Shown here one piece after another: positions 14,384-18,231 of a stretch of 18,231 bases of DNA. The stretch is from positions 1 through 18,231 of the forward strand of contig JBLHND010000060.1 of NCBI GenBank assembly GCA_047622605.1. Direction: 5' to 3'. Made by a program: the position numbers and the translations under genes. Below the pieces are notes generated by a model. The model was not told the origin of the DNA, searched no databases, and was given only the letters and a program-made list of their open reading frames with translations. Position 1 is the stretch's first letter, and each line of letters starts with the position of its first letter. The stretch is from Motiliproteus sp047622605 (lineage in GTDB: Bacteria > Pseudomonadota > Gammaproteobacteria > Pseudomonadales > Balneatricaceae).

Positions 14384-16390
14384 ATGTCAGCTCTTAAACC
14401 TGTTGCCCTCGTGCTGGCTGGCCTCTTTGCCAGCGGCACCATCCATGCGGAAGATAGCCTCACTTTCATAGAGATTCCGGAAAACTGGCAATCCACCGAG
14501 GGCTATGGCATGAGCGCGGATGGCTCGGTGGTGGTGGGTTCTGGCTATAGCAACTTAGGCGAGCAAGCCTTCCGCTGGACAGAAGACGGCTTCGTCGGGT
14601 TAGGGGATCTCGAGGGCGGGGATTTTTCTAGCTATGCCTATGGCGTTAGTGCGGATGGCGCGGTGGTGGTGGGTCAAGGCAGCACCAGCAATGGCAGCCA
14701 AGCCTTCCGCTGGACAGCCGAGGACGGCATGGTCGGCTTAGGTGGGTATTATAGCTCCGCCAAGGCTGTCAGTGCGGATGGCTCCGTGGTGGTGGGTAAC
14801 ACTAGCGTTAATAATAATTCACAAGCCTTCCGCTGGACAGAAGATGACGGCATGGTCACGCTAGATTACTTCGCTGAAGGAGATTACTATGCCGCCGCCA
14901 ATGACGTCAGTGCAGATGGCTCTGTGGTGGTGGGTCACAGTAGCAGTTATTATTTTTCATCTGCCGTCATCTGGAAACAAGATGGCAGCATGGTCCACTT
15001 AGGGGTATTACCTGACGGGTCTTACGGTGGCAGCGCCAATGCTGTCAGCGCGGATGGCACGGTGGTGGTGGGTAGCAGTCACAACGGCATTGACTACAAC
15101 AACGAGGCCTTCCGCTGGACCGCCGAGGGCGGCATGGTCGGCTTAGGCATGTTGGATACAGCGACATCAGGCTATGCCACAGACGTGAGTGCGGATGGCG
15201 CGGTGGTAGTGGGTAGCAATTATACCCCCGATGGCGACGTGGCCTTTCGCTGGACACCCGATGGCGGCATGGTGAGTGTCGTCGACTGGTTGGCCAGCGC
15301 CGGTGTAGATACCACAGGAATTGCTCGGGTCAGAAAGGCAACGGCAGTGAGTGACGATGGTTATACCCTGCTGGGTAACAGCCAGAGTGCTAGCTATGTC
15401 GCTACAGCCTTTATAGCGAGAGCAGGCGCTCCCGAAGCTTCAGGGATTGTAGTGCTCGAAGACTTAAGCCAGAGCATGAGCCAGGCGCATTCAACCAGCA
15501 GCCAGATGGCAAGCTTAACGGGCGTCATGCTCAATGGCGCACACCATAGAACCCTCAGCGACATGGCGGTGGGCAATGGCCGCAATTGCGCCTGGGTGAG
15601 CGGTGATCTGGGCGCGAACTGGGGGCAACAGCGGGGCGCTTCCGGCTTAGCCGAGGTAGGCGTTTGTCGTGATCTGAGTGAACAGGGTATCCGTATTGGT
15701 GCCGGGGTGGGTGCTAGCTTTGCTAATCTGCGTCTGGCCAACGAGGGTCGTAATAAGCTTGCAGGCCAGTACGCTGTTGCTGAACTCGATTGGCAAATGC
15801 CCGACAGTCCCCTGCTCTTATCTGTGCTGGGCAGTTATGGCCAGTGGGACGCAGAGCTGACACGGGGCTATGCGGTCGCAGGTACGACAACCTCGGAAGG
15901 GGAAACCGACATTAATGCCTATGCTCTTAGAACCCGGCTCGACTGGCAAGACGCGTTCAACATAGGTCAGATGAGCGTTAGTCCTCGCATTGCCTATACC
16001 GCACTGCACACCAAGATTGACGGCTATCAAGAACAAGGCGGCTCCGCCCCTGCCAACTTCCAGGACCAAAGCCACCGCGGCCAAGAGTTACGTCTTGGCC
16101 TCACCGGCGAATACCCGTTCAATCATAAAACCACCCTGCTCGGTCATCTGGAAGCCGTGCACCGCTTTGATAGTAACGCCGCCAGCATTAGTGCCAACAT
16201 CAATGCCTTAGGCGCCGGCGTAGGCTTTAGCCAGGCAGGGAATGCTATTGAGCAGAACTGGGGCCGCCTGGGCGCCGAAGTCAATTATCAATTGACAGCA
16301 AACAGCCGTATCAGCGCCAGCAGCTTTATCGCCACTGCCGGGGAAGACGCGGATGCCACCGCCGCCACCAGCGTGCAGTTTGCCTTTTAA
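14384..16390 (+). CDS. Autotransporter with HAF-type repeats and C-terminal outer-membrane beta-barrel
   Basis: The protein has 668 residues and is the only plus-strand gene. A Sec signal peptide (MSALKPVALVLAGLFASGTIHA, cleaved before EDS) sends it to the periplasm. Residues about 44-345 hold six repeats plus a degenerate seventh, each 41-54 residues long. Each has the pattern SADGxVVVGxS, then AFRWTxxxGMVxLG (HAF-repeat type, probably beta-propeller or beta-rich). The first residue of each SADG falls at 44, 89, 130, 176, 222, 269 and 323. From about residue 400 (CAWVSGDLGANW) to the end is an autotransporter beta-barrel with alternating hydrophobic strands and the C-terminal aromatic (SVQFAF). 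The repeat part would be exposed on the surface. Substrate or partner is unknown. It lies inside the normally continuous flhB-flhA pair, in the opposite direction, and has its own terminator, all suggesting insertion. Confidence 0.85.
   Translation: MSALKPVALVLAGLFASGTIHAEDSLTFIEIPENWQSTEGYGMSADGSVVVGSGYSNLGEQAFRWTEDGFVGLGDLEGGDFSSYAYGVSADGAVVVGQGSTSNGSQAFRWTAEDGMVGLGGYYSSAKAVSADGSVVVGNTSVNNNSQAFRWTEDDGMVTLDYFAEGDYYAAANDVSADGSVVVGHSSSYYFSSAVIWKQDGSMVHLGVLPDGSYGGSANAVSADGTVVVGSSHNGIDYNNEAFRWTAEGGMVGLGMLDTATSGYATDVSADGAVVVGSNYTPDGDVAFRWTPDGGMVSVVDWLASAGVDTTGIARVRKATAVSDDGYTLLGNSQSASYVATAFIARAGAPEASGIVVLEDLSQSMSQAHSTSSQMASLTGVMLNGAHHRTLSDMAVGNGRNCAWVSGDLGANWGQQRGASGLAEVGVCRDLSEQGIRIGAGVGASFANLRLANEGRNKLAGQYAVAELDWQMPDSPLLLSVLGSYGQWDAELTRGYAVAGTTTSEGETDINAYALRTRLDWQDAFNIGQMSVSPRIAYTALHTKIDGYQEQGGSAPANFQDQSHRGQELRLGLTGEYPFNHKTTLLGHLEAVHRFDSNAASISANINALGAGVGFSQAGNAIEQNWGRLGAEVNYQLTANSRISASSFIATAGEDADATAATSVQFAF
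14513..15412 (+). repeat. Tandem HAF-repeat coding units
   Basis: Six to seven coding repeats of 123-162 bases share strongly conserved DNA cores. One core encodes SADG-VVVG (gcggatggc followed by cggtggtggtggg or close variants) and another encodes AFRWT (gccttccgctgg). The segments between the cores differ much more. Conservation at codon third positions within the cores suggests recent duplication or gene conversion between units, so copy number may vary between strains. Confidence 0.85.
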
Positions 16391-16411
16391 AGGCGCTGTT
16401 CCAGTGAGTTG

Positions 16412-16446
16412 TTGCGGCAGTTGATGCCGCAATATTGTCTTTTTTA
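16412..16446 (+). terminator. Rho-independent terminator of the autotransporter gene
   Basis: TTGCGGCA (16412-16419), a 5-base loop and TGCCGCAA (16425-16432) form a perfect 8-bp stem 21 bases after the stop codon. A T-rich tract, ttgtctttttt, follows and ends near 16445. Orientation and position fit termination of the plus-strand gene. Confidence 0.88.
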
Positions 16447-16485
16447 ATCGCACTATTGTCAGTCTACTTTCTACCCACAAAACGC

Positions 16486-16636
16486 GACCCACAAGGATGT
16501 GTCTCTCTATTAGGGAAATGCAGCTGTTGCAGGAGCCTTCAGCTGCCGACCCACAAGGATGTGTCTCTCTATTAGGAAAATGCAGCTGTTGCAGGAGCCT
16601 TCAGCTGCCGACCCACAGGGGTGTGCTTTTGTGGGT
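16486..16636. repeat. 62-bp tandem repeat array (two full units and a partial third)
   Basis: Units start at 16486, 16548 and 16610 with an exact 62-base period. The first two differ at a single base. The third keeps only gacccaca before diverging. Each unit contains an inverted repeat GCAGCTG...CAGCTGC around ttgcaggagcctt, so each can fold into a hairpin. ACCCACAA at 16473-16480 and its complement TTGTGGGT at 16629-16636 bracket the array. There are no unique spacers, so this is not CRISPR. It resembles a REP-type or small MITE-like intergenic element. Confidence 0.9.
16611..16636. repeat. Hairpin at the end of the 62-bp array
   Basis: ACCCACA (16611-16617) and TGTGGGT (16630-16636) form a 7-bp stem with a 12-base loop containing tttt. 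It could act as a weak bidirectional terminator between the two convergent genes, although no T-run follows it on either strand. Confidence 0.55.
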
Positions 16637-16652
16637 TAGGCTTTAGCCTGAC
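16635..16652. repeat. REP-like palindrome
   Basis: GTTAGGC, loop TTTA, GCCTGAC form a 7-bp stem with one G-T pair. The pattern resembles the short palindromic intergenic elements common in pseudomonad-like genomes. It overlaps the right arm of the neighbouring hairpin by two bases. Confidence 0.5.
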
Positions 16653-16915
16653 GATGACAGCGTCGCAACACTTAACTAGGACATAGCCATTATAAAGCAT
16701 GACTTAATATCTTTTTTAATTTACTGGACAATATTAGGACCCTAGGCTGGATGTCATCCCAACAACACCCCAGCATTCACCCACCTCAAATCCGACAATT
16801 AAACATGGGGTCAGGGTTTCATAACTAGATATTATTTCGGCTGAGCACTTGAGGGGACGCTCGCCTGCCTGATGCGGTTCGTGCCTCTGCGGGACAGAGC
16901 CTTTATACAGGCCTA

Positions 16916-18049
16916 TCAATCGTGCTTCAACTCATCGGGAATCGCGTAATCGTCGGGCTGACCCGGCTTGGAGGCACGCCGCGCACGGTATTCGCGCAAC
17001 TGGAACACATAGGCGAGCACCTGCGCCACCGCCATATAGAGCCCCTCGGGGATCTCAGCATCAAGCTTGGTATTAAAGTAGATCGCCCGCGCCAGCGGCG
17101 GCGCCGCCAGTATCGGGATATCATGCGCAACGGCGATCTCTCTGATCTTCAGAGCGGTCTGATCGACGCCTTTGGCGATAAGCACGGGGGCTCCGGCCCC
17201 TCCTTCACTGTACTTGAGGGCAACGGAATAGTGCTCAGGGTTGGTAATAATGACATCGGCCTTAGGCACTTCGCTCATCATCCGCCGTTGTGACATCTCA
17301 TACTGCAGCTGCCGAATACGACCCTTCACCTCGGGCTTACCCTCGGTGTTTTTCATCTCATCCTTGACCTCTTGCAGGGTCATCTTGAGCTTTTTATTAT
17401 GATCATGAAGCTGAAAGGGAATATCTACCGCCGCGATTAGGATCATCGTGGCACACATCCACAGAATGGCCCAACTCAGCACATCCAGGCCATGGCGCAT
17501 CGCCGGGATCATCTGTTCATTGCCGATACTCAGCAGATCCGGCTGCTGCAATAGCAGAATCACCACACAGAGCGATCCCACCACCAGGAATTTAGCCAGG
17601 GCTTTAATCAATTCGATCAGCGCTTTAAGCGCAAACATCCGCTTGAGTCCCGCCAGAGGATTCATCCGACTGGCCTTGGGTGCCATCGCCTTCATGCTGA
17701 AATTCCAGCCGCCAAGCGCTACAGGGCCGATAATAGCCGCGATAAAAACTACCGCATAAAAAGCCATCACCGCCCACAGCATCTCGAAAACCGCCGCCCC
17801 CAGATGCTCAAACATCATCGCAGGATCAAACAGGTCGCGACGATCGAGATCAAAATTGCTGCGCATGACCCGCTCCAGGCCGAGCCCGACCCGCGGCCCA
17901 AACACCATCAAGCCAATCGCCGCGGCCAGCAGCAACACGGTCGTCGTCAGCTCCTTAGAGCGGGCAATATCGCCCTTCTCGCGCGCGTCTTTGAGCCGTT
18001 TCTCTGTCGGTTCTTCGGTTTTTTCCTGACCGGTTTCTTCTTCAGCCAT
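16916..18049 (-). CDS. flhB: Flagellar type III export switch protein FlhB
   Basis: FlhB controls the switch from rod/hook to filament export and is part of the export gate. The 377-residue protein has an acidic start with the family motif TEEPTEKRLKDAREKG (residues 11-26). Four membrane helices follow (about 34-50, 88-110, 150-167, 190-212). The cytoplasmic domain begins with the linker LKMTLQEVKDEMKNTEGKPE. The autocleavage site reads NPEH at 270-273 rather than the usual NPTH. The catalytic Asn-Pro bond and His are kept, so cleavage is expected. KYSEGGAGAPVLIAKG follows as in the family. A second, truncated flhB beginning lies 9 bases upstream. Downstream of its stop flhA does not follow at once, because the autotransporter block intervenes. 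Confidence 0.95.
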   Translation of the reverse strand: MAEEETGQEKTEEPTEKRLKDAREKGDIARSKELTTTVLLLAAAIGLMVFGPRVGLGLERVMRSNFDLDRRDLFDPAMMFEHLGAAVFEMLWAVMAFYAVVFIAAIIGPVALGGWNFSMKAMAPKASRMNPLAGLKRMFALKALIELIKALAKFLVVGSLCVVILLLQQPDLLSIGNEQMIPAMRHGLDVLSWAILWMCATMILIAAVDIPFQLHDHNKKLKMTLQEVKDEMKNTEGKPEVKGRIRQLQYEMSQRRMMSEVPKADVIITNPEHYSVALKYSEGGAGAPVLIAKGVDQTALKIREIAVAHDIPILAAPPLARAIYFNTKLDAEIPEGLYMAVAQVLAYVFQLREYRARRASKPGQPDDYAIPDELKHD

Positions 18050-18058
18050 GCTATAGCG

Positions 18059-18169
18059 TCAACCCTGTAAACCGAGCCACATCCCGCGTCTTCTCGCGTG
18101 TGCCTCTTTAAATCGCTTGGCCGTCGGCTGTTCGGTTTCTTCCTGGTCCGTTACGTCTTCTTCGGCCAT
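18059..18169 (-). pseudogene. Stub: diverged 5' end of a second flhB directly after fliR
   Basis: An ATG at 18169, one base after the fliR stop, opens a 36-codon frame starting MAEEDVTDQEETEQPTAKRF. It aligns with the real FlhB start MAEEETGQEKTEEPTEKRLK with a one-codon insertion. About half of the changed codons are synonymous, and the conserved core TE-PT-KR is kept. After about 22 residues the match continues at DNA level out of frame, and the frame ends in TGA at 18059. The stub start is exactly 120 bases from the functional start. It sits where flhB normally begins after fliR, so it is probably what remains of an earlier flhB. Confidence 0.88.
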
Positions 18170-18170
18170 G

Positions 18171-18231
18171 CTAGCCGGCTCCCATCAACAGGCGGCTGAC
18201 ATAGCCCAGCACCTGCTCTGACAGGCGCTGG
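18171..18231 (-). CDS. fliR: C-terminal end of export gate protein FliR (cut by window edge)
   Basis: The last 19 codons read QRLSEQVLGYVSRLLMGAG before a TAG at 18171-18173. Only this tail is visible. The assignment rests on position, since fliR precedes flhB in nearly all flagellar export operons, and on its amphipathic hydrophobic end. Its stop is separated by one base from the ATG of the flhB stub, the tight spacing expected of an original fliR-flhB junction. Confidence 0.7.
   Translation of the reverse strand, partial: QRLSEQVLGYVSRLLMGAG

Larger units (their letters stand above)
16391..16915. other. 525-bp gene-free region between convergent autotransporter and flhB ends
   Basis: It contains the autotransporter terminator, a 62-bp tandem array and two REP-like hairpins, listed separately. 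The remaining stretch, 16656-16915, has no convincing gene. A frame opening with TTG at 16919 on the minus strand (61 codons) overlaps the flhB stop, starts weakly and resembles nothing I recognise. The string ggggtcaggg near 16806 recalls sequence often found beside IS200-like (Y1) transposase genes in gammaproteobacteria, so an eroded mobile-element remnant is possible but unproven. Confidence 0.5.

Noticed and set aside
16486..16636. CRISPR array
   Set aside because: The repeats are contiguous 62-bp units without unique spacers.
16876..16905. Terminator for flhB on the minus strand
   Set aside because: The CTCTG/CAGAG stem is 5 bp with a mismatch and no T-run follows in the flhB direction.
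16734..16919. 61-codon minus-strand frame after flhB
   Set aside because: It starts at TTG inside the flhB stop region and I recognise no family. A mobile-element remnant is possible but cannot be supported.

Overview
This window is a flagellar export, flagellar placement and chemotaxis cluster from a gammaproteobacterium. The order fliR-flhB-flhA-flhF-flhG-fliA-cheY-cheZ-cheA-cheB-motC-motD-parC-parP-cheW, all on the minus strand, is the one known from polarly flagellated gammaproteobacteria (Pseudomonas, Vibrio and Shewanella-like lineages, marine and sulfur-oxidising gammaproteobacteria). FlhF/FlhG, ParC/ParP and the second stator MotCD all point to a single polar flagellum with polar chemoreceptor arrays. 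The genus cannot be read from the sequence. Apart from one gene, everything reads right to left.

Layout in transcription order, from the right edge. The last codons of fliR (18171-18231) are followed by a truncated, diverged flhB beginning (18059-18169) and then intact flhB (16916-18049). Next comes a 2.7-kb accessory block. It holds a secreted autotransporter with HAF-type repeats on the plus strand (14384-16390), its terminator, a 62-bp tandem repeat array with REP-like hairpins, and a gene-free tail. Then come flhA (about 11947-14049) and a second copy of the flhA 3' end (11788-11888). After that flhF, flhG, fliA, cheY, cheZ, cheA, cheB, motC, motD, parC, parP and cheW follow closely. The window ends in the first 12 codons of a membrane-anchored protein.

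The genes work together as follows. FliR, FlhB and FlhA form the core of the flagellar type III export gate. FlhF and FlhG set flagellar position and number. FliA transcribes the late flagellar and chemotaxis genes. CheA, CheW, CheB, CheY and CheZ carry the chemotactic signal, ParC and ParP hold the arrays at the pole, and MotC/MotD form a torque-generating stator.

The unusual content is concentrated at gene junctions. The flhB-to-flhA block is bracketed on both sides by stubs of the same two genes: a flhB 5' stub next to fliR and a flhA 3' stub next to flhF. Replacement of the native flhB-flhA segment by a block carrying the autotransporter would explain this. An 88-bp tandem duplication joins cheZ and cheA and creates a 27-codon chimeric mini-ORF. 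Short tandem duplications also occur after parP and downstream of the autotransporter. CheA carries three to four copies of an acidic amphipathic helix motif in place of a recognisable P2 domain.
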